DNA from: an uncultured Pelagibacteraceae bacterium
GTDB taxonomy: Bacteria > Pseudomonadota > Alphaproteobacteria > Pelagibacterales > Pelagibacteraceae
Assembly: GCA_902599995.1 (NCBI GenBank)
Contig: CACKHN010000004.1
Coordinates: forward strand, 55,353-119,352
Reading direction: 5' to 3'
Length of the DNA stretch: 64,000 bases
Shown: positions 17,830 to 26,745 of the stretch, one piece after another
How positions within the stretch are numbered: the stretch's first letter is position 1
Layout of the letters: every line of letters begins with the position of its first letter
The notes under the pieces: model-generated
Told to the model about the DNA's origin: nothing
What the model saw: the letters and a program-made list of their open reading frames with translations, nothing else
Database searches by the model: none
Translations under genes and position numbers: made by a program

Positions 17830-19128
17830 ATGTTTTTACACACAAAATTAGAAAATCGAAAAGATCCTATAAAAATTTGTTTTATTGGATGTGGTAAATT
17901 TGTGAGTATGTTTTTGGCTCAATACAACCATTTAGACAAAATTCAAATAGACTCAATAGTTGATATCAATGTAGATCAGGCAAAGAAAAATTGTTTGAAA
18001 AGTGGATTAAATGAACAAAAAGTAAAACAAATAAATTTCACCAATTCTTTAGATGAAGTGCTTAATAGAGATATAGAAATTTTTATCGAGGCCACAGGCA
18101 ACCCTATAGTTGGCACTGTTCATGCAGCAAAAATAATTAAAAATAAAAAACATGTTATATTAGTTAATGTAGAAGCGGATATAACTTGTGGGAAATATTT
18201 ATCTGATCTTGCAAAAGATAAAGGTGTAATTTGCTCAATGGCTTATGGTGACCAGCCATCTTTAATTCTTGAACAAGTAGAGTGGGCAAGATTAAATGGA
18301 TTTTCTATAGTTTGTGCTGGAAAAGGAACAAAATATCATCCAACTTTTGAATATTCTACACCTGATACTGTTTGGGGTCATTATGGTCTAACTAAAGAAC
18401 GAGCTGAAAAAGAGTCTGGAATGAACCCTAAGATGTTCAATAGTTTTTTATGTGGAGACAAATCAGCCATTGAAATGTGTGCAGTGAGTAATGCGGCTAA
18501 TCTTAAGTGCCCTAGCAATGGATTAACATTCCCATCAGTTGGTGTTTACGATATTGCAAAAAAAATGATTCCGAAAAATGATGGTGGTTTAATAGAATTT
18601 GATGGGCAAGTAGAAGTTATCTCAAGCATAGATTTAGAAAAAAAAGATATTCCAAATGATTTAAGATGGGGTGTTTATATTGTTATTAAAGCGCAGAACG
18701 AGTATGTAAAAAATTGTTTTAAAGATTATGGAATGGTAACGGATGCATCTGGAAACTATTCAGCAATCTGGAGACCTTATCATTATATTGGGTTAGAGCT
18801 TGCTCAATCAGTTTATTCAATTGCACTAGATAACAGAGCAACAGGTTATACAAAAAATTATAACGCCGACGTTGCAAGTTTTGCTAAGAAAGATTTAAAA
18901 ATAGGTGAAAAACTTGATGGCGAAGGTGGATTTTGTGCAAGAGGTAGATTAATCACATCTGAAAAATCAAAAAAAGAAATGATTTTACCACTAGGTTTAA
19001 CTGATAATGCAGTTTTAAAAAAAAATATAAGTAAGGATGAAGTTATCAAAATTGATGATGTCGAGTTAAATCTTCCAAATGAAGTTACTGAGGCAAGAAA
19101 TTATCAGTATAATTTATTAAACGGTTAA
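17830..19128 (+). CDS. NAD(P)-dependent oxidoreductase with C-terminal SAF domain
   Basis: A 432-residue protein with an N-terminal Rossmann fold (residues 14-40, CFIGCGKFVSMFLAQ) of the homoserine-dehydrogenase/Gfo-type class, a middle substrate domain (EATGNP, ITCGKYLSDLAKDKG, DQPSL, AGKGTKYHPTF), and a C-terminal SAF-like domain with DLKIGEKLDGEGGFCARGRLI and later LPLGL. SAF domains are also found in sialic acid synthases and altronate dehydratases and bind sugar acids. I infer an oxidoreductase acting on a sugar-acid-like substrate, possibly in a carbohydrate pathway. The exact substrate is unknown. It lies head-on to the GH63-like gene, 12 bp from its stop. Confidence 0.75.
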   Translation: MFLHTKLENRKDPIKICFIGCGKFVSMFLAQYNHLDKIQIDSIVDINVDQAKKNCLKSGLNEQKVKQINFTNSLDEVLNRDIEIFIEATGNPIVGTVHAAKIIKNKKHVILVNVEADITCGKYLSDLAKDKGVICSMAYGDQPSLILEQVEWARLNGFSIVCAGKGTKYHPTFEYSTPDTVWGHYGLTKERAEKESGMNPKMFNSFLCGDKSAIEMCAVSNAANLKCPSNGLTFPSVGVYDIAKKMIPKNDGGLIEFDGQVEVISSIDLEKKDIPNDLRWGVYIVIKAQNEYVKNCFKDYGMVTDASGNYSAIWRPYHYIGLELAQSVYSIALDNRATGYTKNYNADVASFAKKDLKIGEKLDGEGGFCARGRLITSEKSKKEMILPLGLTDNAVLKKNISKDEVIKIDDVELNLPNEVTEARNYQYNLLNG

Positions 19129-19140
19129 AGAAAAAAGAAA

Positions 19141-20412
19141 TTAGTTATATTTTTTCTCCATTAACAGATCTAAAAATAACGAGGCGGTCCATGAAAAATT
19201 GTTTGCTCCAAATGCTTCTCCAGTTTTAAAACTGTAGTATTCATAGAAGCCCTTTTTTTTAATGAGATTAATTGTTTTTTTTTTAATTTTATCTGCAAAT
19301 TTCTTATCTTTATTTTTTAACCCTTGATAGATAATCCAGTTACAATTTATCCAAACTGGGCCCCTCCAGTAGCGTTTTTCCTCAAATTTTCCATAATTTG
19401 GTTTAATGCTAGAAAATAGATATGTTTCATGTTGGTTATGATTCTTTAAATGTTTTATTATTTTTTTATTAATAAGTTGATTTTTTAAATCAGCAAATAA
19501 TATAAAATAATTTGTAATTGAAGGAACAATAATTTTTTTATTATTTTTTATATCATAATTTACAAAGACACCTTTTTTCGTATCAAATAATTTCTCAATT
19601 TGATTTTCCGACTTTAAAATAAATTTTTGTAATTTATCATGCTCTAAATTAAATGATTTAAGTAACTCTATTAAGTCTTTATTTGCTTTTAAAAAAATTG
19701 AATTAAACCCTACATCTACCACATTAAACATAGATTTATCGTAAAGTTTTTTTGGGTTATATTTATTTTTTCTCAAATGATTTTTGATGGTCACATATCT
19801 ATCATAATCTTCATCTAAAGGTCTGTGCTCTGGATTTATAACTTTATTATCTCCTCTTTTATATTTTAAATTTTTTTCAACTTTAACTTCGTTCATCGAA
19901 TAATCCCACAGAGGAGAATTATCATATCCACTTTCCCAAGGATGTAATATAGATACTAGTCCAGTATTTTTTGGATCCCTATATTTAATTAACCATTCAT
20001 GATATTTTTTTAATTTTTTAATTATTGATTTAATTTTTATTTTTTCAGAAACTTTAATTTTATTTTTATCTAAAATTTTTTTTAACATTATCGCTAGCAC
20101 TGGTGGCTGAGTTATTCCTGATGAATGTATCTTGTTTCCACAATTCCACACCGAATGATTTGGATAATAATTTGTATTTAAATCATGAAATAAAATATGA
20201 GGTATCATGCCGTCTTTCCATTGGCCTTTTAAAAGAGTTGATATTTCATCAAGGGCATATTTTAGATTAAAATGTGAATATCCTAGAGCAATAAAACCTG
20301 AGTCCCATTTCCATTGGGCGGGATATAGCTTATTATTTGTAGGTAATGTAAAACCTTTTTTTTTATTACGTAATAAAACCTTTTTTGCCTCTTCTATTAA
20401 ATTTTGTCTCAA
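19141..20412 (-). CDS. GH63-type glycosidase, likely glucosyl/mannosylglycerate hydrolase
   Basis: The 423-residue protein resembles the small GH63 hydrolases that split glucosylglycerate or mannosylglycerate. The (alpha/alpha)6 barrel motifs are WKWDSGFIALGYSH at 34-47, WKDGMIPHILFH at 65-76, HPWESGYDNSP at 157-167 with the catalytic acid D164, YWRGPVWINCNW near 345, and GEAFGANNFSWTASL near the C terminus with the catalytic glutamate. It has no signal peptide, so it is cytoplasmic. It is the last gene of the ABC importer group and its start overlaps the upstream permease stop by 4 nt, so it probably degrades the imported solute to sugar plus glycerate. Trehalase-like activity is an alternative. 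Confidence 0.8.
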   Translation of the reverse strand: MRQNLIEEAKKVLLRNKKKGFTLPTNNKLYPAQWKWDSGFIALGYSHFNLKYALDEISTLLKGQWKDGMIPHILFHDLNTNYYPNHSVWNCGNKIHSSGITQPPVLAIMLKKILDKNKIKVSEKIKIKSIIKKLKKYHEWLIKYRDPKNTGLVSILHPWESGYDNSPLWDYSMNEVKVEKNLKYKRGDNKVINPEHRPLDEDYDRYVTIKNHLRKNKYNPKKLYDKSMFNVVDVGFNSIFLKANKDLIELLKSFNLEHDKLQKFILKSENQIEKLFDTKKGVFVNYDIKNNKKIIVPSITNYFILFADLKNQLINKKIIKHLKNHNQHETYLFSSIKPNYGKFEEKRYWRGPVWINCNWIIYQGLKNKDKKFADKIKKKTINLIKKKGFYEYYSFKTGEAFGANNFSWTASLFLDLLMEKKYN

Positions 20413-21605
20413 CCTTTTACACTCCCTGTAGTAAGACCACTAACTAAATATTTTTCAAAATAAACAAAAATGAATAGAACGGGTAAAGTCACAACCACAG
20501 AACCCGCCATTAAATATTGTCTAGGCGTTTCTGCATCACCACTTAAATATTGTATAGCTCTTGAAAGAGTAAAAGAATTTGGGTTATCTAAAAACATTAA
20601 AGAAAATAAAAATTCGTTCCAAGCTATCATAAAAACATATAAAGCCACAGAAGATATTGCAGGAATACTTAGTGGAATTATAATTTTAGTGATTATTCCA
20701 AACCAACTAAGTTTATCCAATATTGCAGCTTCTTCCAGTTCTTTAGGGATACTTTTAAAATATCCTTGTAGCATATAAATTGCCACGGGGAGAGTTGTGG
20801 CTGTATAAACAATCAACAAACCCTCTATAGAATTTCTTAGACCCAATTGACTAAAGATTGTGTACAAAGGAATTACTAAAACAATTGCAGGAAACATATA
20901 AATTATCAATATTGACGTTGACATAAATGTTTTTCCAAAAAAATTTAATCTAGCAATTGCATATGCTGCTGGAATAGCAAAAATAAGAGTTATGATCACA
21001 GTTCCCACTGAAACGATGGTGCTAGTTAAAATATATCTACCAAAATTATAGGACTCAAAAATTACAAAGTACGATTTAAATAAACTCTTCAAATCTTGAC
21101 CAAAATTAATACTAAAGTCTAATGGGTTAACTAATAACGCTATCTGAGTTTTAAAGCTTGTTATCAACATCATATAAAAAGGAAAAAGTATAACAAAAGA
21201 AAAAAATAAAATTCCAAATAAAGTTAAGAATTCAAAAAAGATAACCTGCGTTGAGTGTTGTTCTCTTAAATTTACAAAACTATATTTATTTATTTTATTA
21301 ACAAAAAAATATAAAATTAAAAAAATACCAATATTATACCAAAGCGGTAATTTTTGAATTAAGTAACCATCACAAATAACAAAAATTATAGAAAAAAGAA
21401 TAGATTTATAAAAATCTTTAATTTTATTTCCTATTCTTAAGTTAGCAAATGATATTAGAACACCAAAAATAAAAATTATTTGCAGGTTAAAGTTTTGAAT
21501 GTTTAAACCTTGTAATGTTGCTAATATTTTCCATATAGAAACTATAAAAATCAAAAAAAATGACGATATCAATGTAAATAAAATTAAATTTTTAGTTTTC
21601 ATCAA
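20409..21605 (-). CDS. ABC sugar transporter permease, MalG-like with extended N terminus
   Basis: A 398-residue permease. The C-terminal 270 residues are the usual carbohydrate ABC inner-membrane domain: FPFYMMLITSFK loop, then the EAA coupling motif PKELEEAAILDKLSWFGI with the IIPLS end, and a final FVYFEKYLVSGLTTGSVKG. MalG-like permeases are usually about 280 residues; here about 120 extra residues (1-120) add four or so hydrophobic segments. It overlaps the other permease gene by 14 nt and the GH63-like gene by 4 nt. Confidence 0.9.
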   Translation of the reverse strand: MMKTKNLILFTLISSFFLIFIVSIWKILATLQGLNIQNFNLQIIFIFGVLISFANLRIGNKIKDFYKSILFSIIFVICDGYLIQKLPLWYNIGIFLILYFFVNKINKYSFVNLREQHSTQVIFFEFLTLFGILFFSFVILFPFYMMLITSFKTQIALLVNPLDFSINFGQDLKSLFKSYFVIFESYNFGRYILTSTIVSVGTVIITLIFAIPAAYAIARLNFFGKTFMSTSILIIYMFPAIVLVIPLYTIFSQLGLRNSIEGLLIVYTATTLPVAIYMLQGYFKSIPKELEEAAILDKLSWFGIITKIIIPLSIPAISSVALYVFMIAWNEFLFSLMFLDNPNSFTLSRAIQYLSGDAETPRQYLMAGSVVVTLPVLFIFVYFEKYLVSGLTTGSVKG

Positions 21606-22851
21606 CTCTCTTTCCTAAAAGCTTGAAGTAAAAAAACATAAACAATAAAAGTAAGGCAACTATTACTATTGAAACAGCCGATCCCATTCCAATGTCAGAT
21701 ATTGTAAAACCTTGTTGATAAACATTAATTGGTAAAGTTCTTGTACCCGAAGCGCCACCGGTAAGTAAGAAAACATCTTCAAACTTATTAAAATTCCAAA
21801 TAAATCTTATCATAAATAAAATCGATATAACTGCAGTAATCTGAGGGAGTGTTATATTAAAAAACTTCTGAAACGGGCTTGCTCCATCAACATCAGCTGC
21901 CTCATATAATTCTTTTGGAATTGCCTGAAGTCTTGCAAGAATAAATAAAAATGCCAAAGGAAAATATCTCCAAATTTCAAACATGATAACTGTTGTAAGA
22001 GCTAGTCTTAATTTAAAATCAAAACCTAATATGTTAATGTTAATATATTTTTGTCCAAGTAGATTTATTGGAGTTTCAATAATTTGGTAGTTGATTAGTA
22101 AACTGTTTAAAGTCCCACTATTAGGATCCAATAGAAGTTCCCATGTATAAGCTAAAGCGACAACTGGAGCAACATAAGGAAAAAGTAAAACACTACGCAT
22201 AAATGTTCTTCCATAAAATTTTTGATTAACCATTTGGGCTGTTAAAATTCCAAATATAATTGAGCCAACTGTACCAAAAAATGTGTAGTAAAAAGTTGTA
22301 AGAAGTAGGTCTACAAATTCATTATTAAATAAAACTTTCTTAAAGTTTTTTAAAGTAAAATTAGTATTAAGCAGTATATTATCTGAGGTACCATCTAATT
22401 TAGGTTTTGTGGATTTTATTGCTTTTTTATCTATTTTTGATCCGTCATTTGTTTCAAATACTACTTGAAAATTTTCCCTATACTTTGCAGGCCAGTTACC
22501 AAATTTACATCTTAAAGTGTATTTTTTGAATTCACAACGTGGATCTAAATTTTCAATTTCAAAATTTCTTGGAAATTTATCTTGAAATGAAACCTCTCTA
22601 ACTTCTTGAAGTAATGAGCTATTTCTTAATTTATATAAAATTTTTATTTTTGAAGGATCTTCAGAAATAGATTTAATAATTTTTTTAGCTCTTGGTTCAG
22701 GAATTCTTATATCTTTAAGCTCAACTTCTTTAAAACTAATCCACACATTTGCAAAAATAGGAAATAAAATTATTGCAAAAACTAAAGCAACCGCAGGTAA
22801 GGTTAAAATATAAGCAGTTTTCTTTTCAGTAATTGCTAAAGTGTCTTTCAT
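21592..22851 (-). CDS. ABC sugar transporter permease, MalF-like with periplasmic insert
   Basis: A 419-residue permease. After the first membrane segment (about 12-34) comes a hydrophilic loop of about 130 residues (about 36-165) that should lie in the periplasm, as in MalF, then the core domain beginning TNFTLKNFKKVLFN. The EAA motif is PKELYEAADVDGASPFQKFFNITLP. Highly similar placement of SBP, ATPase and second permease genes shows a type I importer. No Shine-Dalgarno site precedes the ATG: a hairpin with a U-rich end directly abuts it (22853-22886), so translation or transcription is probably limited relative to the binding protein. Confidence 0.9.
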   Translation of the reverse strand: MKDTLAITEKKTAYILTLPAVALVFAIILFPIFANVWISFKEVELKDIRIPEPRAKKIIKSISEDPSKIKILYKLRNSSLLQEVREVSFQDKFPRNFEIENLDPRCEFKKYTLRCKFGNWPAKYRENFQVVFETNDGSKIDKKAIKSTKPKLDGTSDNILLNTNFTLKNFKKVLFNNEFVDLLLTTFYYTFFGTVGSIIFGILTAQMVNQKFYGRTFMRSVLLFPYVAPVVALAYTWELLLDPNSGTLNSLLINYQIIETPINLLGQKYININILGFDFKLRLALTTVIMFEIWRYFPLAFLFILARLQAIPKELYEAADVDGASPFQKFFNITLPQITAVISILFMIRFIWNFNKFEDVFLLTGGASGTRTLPINVYQQGFTISDIGMGSAVSIVIVALLLLFMFFYFKLLGKRVDEN

Positions 22852-22852
22852 A

Positions 22853-22886
22853 AAAAAAGCGGATAAGTAATATTACCCGCTTTTTT
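22853..22886 (-). terminator. intrinsic terminator/attenuator between binding protein and permease genes
   Basis: A perfect 10-bp stem (AAAAAAGCGG paired with CCGCTTTTTT) with a 14-nt loop lies just downstream of the binding-protein stop on the minus strand. In the RNA the stem ends in a run of U that runs into the ATG of the MalF-like permease at 22851. This matches the common design in which a binding protein is made in large excess over its permeases. Confidence 0.75.
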
Positions 22887-22901
22887 AATTAATTTAAATT
22901 A

Positions 22902-24230
22902 TTAGAAACTAGCTAATCCAGCATTTATTTTATCTACTGCTTCATCAACTGAAATTTCATCATCAATGTATTCTCTTGTGATTCTGTTTATGAATTGTGA
23001 ATTAATAATTTTAGATGCTCTTGATAGCTCACCTTCTTTAACTCCCCATCTATTTGCAGTATCTAAACCAGCAACAATGTTATTAATAACATCAGGGTCA
23101 TATAGATCTGACAAGGCAGCTTTTCTATCAACTCCAACTGGCAGTTTGCTCCAAGCTTTTGTAAATGCTTCAGAGTCACTCGCATTTCCTCTTCTTACTG
23201 GAAATTTACCTTCTGGAGCAATTGATAGGGTACTTGTATAACCTTCATCCATTGAGTACATGATAAATTGTTTTGCTTCATCAGTATCCGCATCAGCTGT
23301 TATACCAAAGTATCTAATATCTGCCCATGCAGCACCTTTTTTATTACTTGGTCCACTGAAATTAGTTATAAAACCAGTTTTAGATGCTAGTTCAGGAGAT
23401 GTTGGATCACTATTTATTGTTGGTGGTGCTGAGTCTCTTAAACCTGCAAGCTCATCCATAATAAATGGAGACCAAATTATCATTGGTGTCTTTCCAGCAA
23501 AATAAAGTGCTCTTGATTGCTTCCAATAAAGTTCACCAGGAGGACTTGCCTTTGCGATGACTTTATAAAACTCTAATGCTTCTTTTAATTTTTTACCTTG
23601 CTTCTTGATACCACCTTTTTTAACAATATTAACTCCATTTGCTAAAAGAACATGTTCTAAAACTTGACTCATAAAATTCTCATCAGTTTTAGTTGCTGCT
23701 ACAAAACCAAACACACCATTTACTTTAGATAATTTTTCAACAGCTTTAACAATGTTGGCATAACTTGTTGGTGGCTCTAGATCAGCGTTTTCAAAAAGAT
23801 CCTTTCTATAAACGACCATCTGTGTCCATCCATCAACAGGAACAGCAGCAATTTTTGATCCTGACTTAGCCATGCTAAGAGCGCCTGGAGCAAAAGTATT
23901 TTTGCCAAGTGCTTTAACCACAGCGTTATTAGCATCAACATCTAGAATTCCAGCCTCAGCCCAAGGTAACACATATTGTAAAGTGTGATAAATCACATCT
24001 GGTAAATCACCAGCCGCTGCCGCGGCAGTTGCTCTTGTACCCAGATCTTTTTCCTCGATTGGAATCACATCAACTTTGATTCCTGTTTTAGCCTCAAAAG
24101 CTTTAGCCATTTCCTCTTGCTTAGCCATTCGAGCAGGTTGGACTTCTGTAGTCCAAAATTTAATATCTGCATAAACCGCGTTAGTAATGAATAATGATAT
24201 TATACAAAACATTTTTATTATTTTTTTCAT
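22902..24230 (-). CDS. ABC transporter sugar-binding protein, extracellular family 1
   Basis: A 442-residue periplasmic binding protein with a signal peptide of about 21 residues (cleavage after NAVYA). The mature protein shows family 1 features: an N-terminal IKFWTTEVQPARMAKQEEM, a FEAKTGIKVDVIPI strand, AAAAAGDLPDVI, DGWTQMVVYRKDLF and a C-terminal KLPVGVDRKAALSDL segment. A strong Shine-Dalgarno site (AGGAGGG, positions 24234-24240 on the minus strand) sits 3 nt from the ATG, the clearest one in this part of the window. The ligand is probably glucosylglycerate or another small glycoside, inferred from the neighbouring GT81, HAD and GH63-like genes. Confidence 0.92.
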   Translation of the reverse strand: MKKIIKMFCIISLFITNAVYADIKFWTTEVQPARMAKQEEMAKAFEAKTGIKVDVIPIEEKDLGTRATAAAAAGDLPDVIYHTLQYVLPWAEAGILDVDANNAVVKALGKNTFAPGALSMAKSGSKIAAVPVDGWTQMVVYRKDLFENADLEPPTSYANIVKAVEKLSKVNGVFGFVAATKTDENFMSQVLEHVLLANGVNIVKKGGIKKQGKKLKEALEFYKVIAKASPPGELYWKQSRALYFAGKTPMIIWSPFIMDELAGLRDSAPPTINSDPTSPELASKTGFITNFSGPSNKKGAAWADIRYFGITADADTDEAKQFIMYSMDEGYTSTLSIAPEGKFPVRRGNASDSEAFTKAWSKLPVGVDRKAALSDLYDPDVINNIVAGLDTANRWGVKEGELSRASKIINSQFINRITREYIDDEISVDEAVDKINAGLASF

Positions 24231-24264
24231 TTTCCCTCCTAGAATTTAAAAAAATACTATATTT

Positions 24265-24275
24265 GACAGTTTGTC
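24265..24275. promoter_or_regulatory. small palindrome upstream of the binding-protein gene
   Basis: GACA-GTT-TGTC forms an 11-bp inverted repeat 35 bp upstream of the binding-protein ATG and lies where a minus-strand promoter would be expected. It could be a regulator half-site pair. The support is weak because it is short and in AT-rich DNA. Confidence 0.25.
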
Positions 24276-24363
24276 GCAAATTTTCATTAAAATAAATTAC
24301 CAAAAAATTATTAAATTTAATTCGTTTTAATTAAATTTTAACCAATAACAATTAAAAGTTGTA

Positions 24364-25419
24364 TTATATATTTACTCTAATTTTATTTTTATTAAAAACT
24401 AATAAATCCTTAATGTTAAATCCAATTATATTTGTAATCTCTGCGGAACTTGGAATCTTTGCACTCAGCTGATTTTTGTCTTTCTTAATATAAACAATTT
24501 TTTCATTTCCTAGATTTTCAATTAAGTCTATTTCTGCATTAAAATTAAAATCACTTTCATAGCTAACTTTTAAATGTTCAGGCCTAATTCCGATGAAATG
24601 TTTTGATTTTTCAAATTTGATATTATTAAACTTAATTTCTAAACCTAATAGTTTTATTGTATTTTCAGATATAATATTTTCTTCACTAATTTCTAATATA
24701 TTCATTTTTGGCGTACCTATAAATTGAGCTACAAAAACATTCGCTGGATTATTATATATTTGTTCTGGAGTTCCGACCTGTTCAATATTTCCTTTATTAA
24801 TAATTACTATTCTGTCAGCCAAGGTCATCGCCTCAACTTGATCATGCGTAACATAAATCATATTGGTATTAATTTGGCTATGTAACTTTGATATTTCTAC
24901 TCTCATCTCTGCTCTTAATGCTGCATCTAAATTAGACAAAGGCTCGTCAAATAAAAATATTTTTGGATTTCTAGTGATCGCTCTACCAATAGCAACTCTT
25001 TGTCGTTGTCCGCCTGATAATTCTTTTGGTTTTCTATCTAAAAGCTCTTCTATTTTTAAAATTCTAGCAGCCTCTGTTACCTTTGAGTCAATTTCCTCTT
25101 TTGGTCTCTTTTCTATTTTCAATCCAAAGGACATGTTTTCAAATACATTCATGTGCGGATAAAGAGCATAAGACTGGAAAACCATAGCAGTTTGACGTTT
25201 TGAAGGATGAAGTTCATTTATCCTTTGATCATTAATAAATATTTCACCATCATCAATCTTTTCAAGTCCAGCAATCATTCTTAATAAAGTTGACTTCCCG
25301 CATCCTGATGGTCCTACTAAAACAAGAAATTCGTCTTCTTTTCCCTCTAAGTTAAAATCTGAGATTATTTTATTCGAGCCAAAGGATTTATGAATTCCTT
25401 TAAATTGTATGTTTGCCAT
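24364..25419 (-). CDS. ABC sugar transporter ATP-binding protein, MalK/UgpC family
   Basis: A 351-residue ATPase with Walker A GPSGCGKST at 36-44, Q-loop MVFQSYALYPHM near 79-90, signature LSGGQ at 134-138, Walker B IFLFDEP at 154-160 and the H-loop THDQVEAM, followed by a TOBE-like regulatory domain (IGIRPEHLKVS). It energises the importer formed by the two permeases and the binding protein encoded downstream. A 133-bp gap separates it from the binding-protein gene, whereas the gpgS-like gene upstream on the same strand is 97 bp away. Confidence 0.95.
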   Translation of the reverse strand: MANIQFKGIHKSFGSNKIISDFNLEGKEDEFLVLVGPSGCGKSTLLRMIAGLEKIDDGEIFINDQRINELHPSKRQTAMVFQSYALYPHMNVFENMSFGLKIEKRPKEEIDSKVTEAARILKIEELLDRKPKELSGGQRQRVAIGRAITRNPKIFLFDEPLSNLDAALRAEMRVEISKLHSQINTNMIYVTHDQVEAMTLADRIVIINKGNIEQVGTPEQIYNNPANVFVAQFIGTPKMNILEISEENIISENTIKLLGLEIKFNNIKFEKSKHFIGIRPEHLKVSYESDFNFNAEIDLIENLGNEKIVYIKKDKNQLSAKIPSSAEITNIIGFNIKDLLVFNKNKIRVNI

Positions 25420-25451
25420 GTCTCATATCAATTATTTTAATGATGTAGATT

Positions 25452-25480
25452 AATTTATTTTATTAAAACATCTATATCAA
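25452..25480 (-). promoter_or_regulatory. candidate promoter for the ABC ATPase gene
   Basis: On the minus strand TTGATA (25475-25480) and TAAATT (25452-25457) are 17 bp apart, with a predicted start near 25446 and a leader of about 27 nt before the ATG at 25419. It would let the importer genes be expressed apart from the synthesis genes. It was found by eye only. Confidence 0.35.
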
Positions 25481-25516
25481 TTAGAAAAAATTTTAACGAG
25501 TTTTGTCTTGGTACAA

Positions 25517-26737
25517 TTAAAGATAATGTCTGTTATCTTCATTTACTGCTTTTTCCAATCTAATTAAAAAATCAGGAATTGCACTTTTCACTCTACTCCA
25601 AGTGGGAATAAAAGGTGCATCCATTGGGTTTAAATAAAAATCCTCTCCAGCTCGAATGATATTGCTTGAAAATAATTCAACTGCTTTTTCTTCAGTATGT
25701 GAGTCAAATTTTAAACCATTCATTTCAGCATCTGCTCTGTATGCATCTATCAAATCTAATGCAGATCTATAATATGTTGCTTTTAAAGATCTTAATTGCT
25801 CTCTACTAAAAGAATGCCCTTGAGTGGCTAATTTTTTGATGAAAGTTTTAATAATATCGACAGACATTCTTGATAGGCCTTTCTTTTCATCATTTAGAGA
25901 TAGATCTTGGTGTTTATGATCATAAGTATCTGCTAAATCAACTTGGCAAATATTTTGAGGAGAAAAGTTTCTTTGCATTTCTGATAAAATTCCAATTTCA
26001 ATTCCCCAGTCGGATGAAATTCTAAGTTCAGGTAAAATATTTCTTCTAAATGAAAATTCACCAGCTAGTGGATATTTAAATGATTTCATAAAGTCTAAGT
26101 AATCACTTTTGCCGATTGTTTTTTCTAAAGCATTTAATAAAGGAAACACTAAAAGTCTTGCCACTCGTCCATTCATTTTGTTGTCAGCAACTCTTGGATA
26201 AAAACCTTTACAAAATTCAAAGTTAAAAAGGGGGTTTACCACTGGATAAAATAATTTTGCTAACATTCTTCTATCATAAGTTTTGATATCACAATCATGT
26301 AATGCAACAGATCTTGCACTATCTCTTGCAATTGACATTCCTATACAGTACCAAACATTTCTTCCTTTACCATGTTCGTTTGGTGCTAATCCTTTTTTTT
26401 GTAATTCTTTATCCAATTTTTTTAAATTAGGGCCATCATTCCAAAGGATTGTAAAAGGAGTTTCTAATTTTTCAAAAAATGTCCAGGCTTTTCTTGCTTG
26501 AGCTTCACTTGCTTGATCTAAGCCTATGATTATATGATGTATATAATTAGTTTTGCTAATCTCTTTTACAATATTAGGCAATGCATCACCCTTTAATTCT
26601 GAATAAAGACATGGCAAGATTAGTTCCATTCTTCTTTCTTTTGAAAAACCTAAAAGTTCTTTCTCAATTTGCTCTATAGATTTTGTTCCAAAATCGTGAA
26701 GTGTTGAAATTATTCCATTTTGAGAAAAATCACTCAT
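25517..26737 (-). CDS. gpgS: glucosyl-3-phosphoglycerate synthase-like glycosyltransferase (GT81)
   Basis: A 406-residue GT-A enzyme whose motif set matches GpgS: GLDQASEAQARKAW near 72-85, GKGRNVWYCIG at 123-133, the metal-binding HDCD at 147-150 (part of ALHDCDIKTYDRRML), and AGEFSFRR followed by SDWGIEIG in the acceptor region. GpgS transfers glucose from UDP- or ADP-glucose to 3-phosphoglycerate, the first step of glucosylglycerate synthesis. A mannosyl-3-phosphoglycerate synthase is a possible alternative. The HAD phosphatase gene lies 8 nt upstream on the same strand, completing the two-step pathway. Glucosylglycerate is a compatible solute that spares nitrogen. Confidence 0.85.
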   Translation of the reverse strand: MSDFSQNGIISTLHDFGTKSIEQIEKELLGFSKERRMELILPCLYSELKGDALPNIVKEISKTNYIHHIIIGLDQASEAQARKAWTFFEKLETPFTILWNDGPNLKKLDKELQKKGLAPNEHGKGRNVWYCIGMSIARDSARSVALHDCDIKTYDRRMLAKLFYPVVNPLFNFEFCKGFYPRVADNKMNGRVARLLVFPLLNALEKTIGKSDYLDFMKSFKYPLAGEFSFRRNILPELRISSDWGIEIGILSEMQRNFSPQNICQVDLADTYDHKHQDLSLNDEKKGLSRMSVDIIKTFIKKLATQGHSFSREQLRSLKATYYRSALDLIDAYRADAEMNGLKFDSHTEEKAVELFSSNIIRAGEDFYLNPMDAPFIPTWSRVKSAIPDFLIRLEKAVNEDNRHYL

Positions 26738-26745
26738 AATTGATT

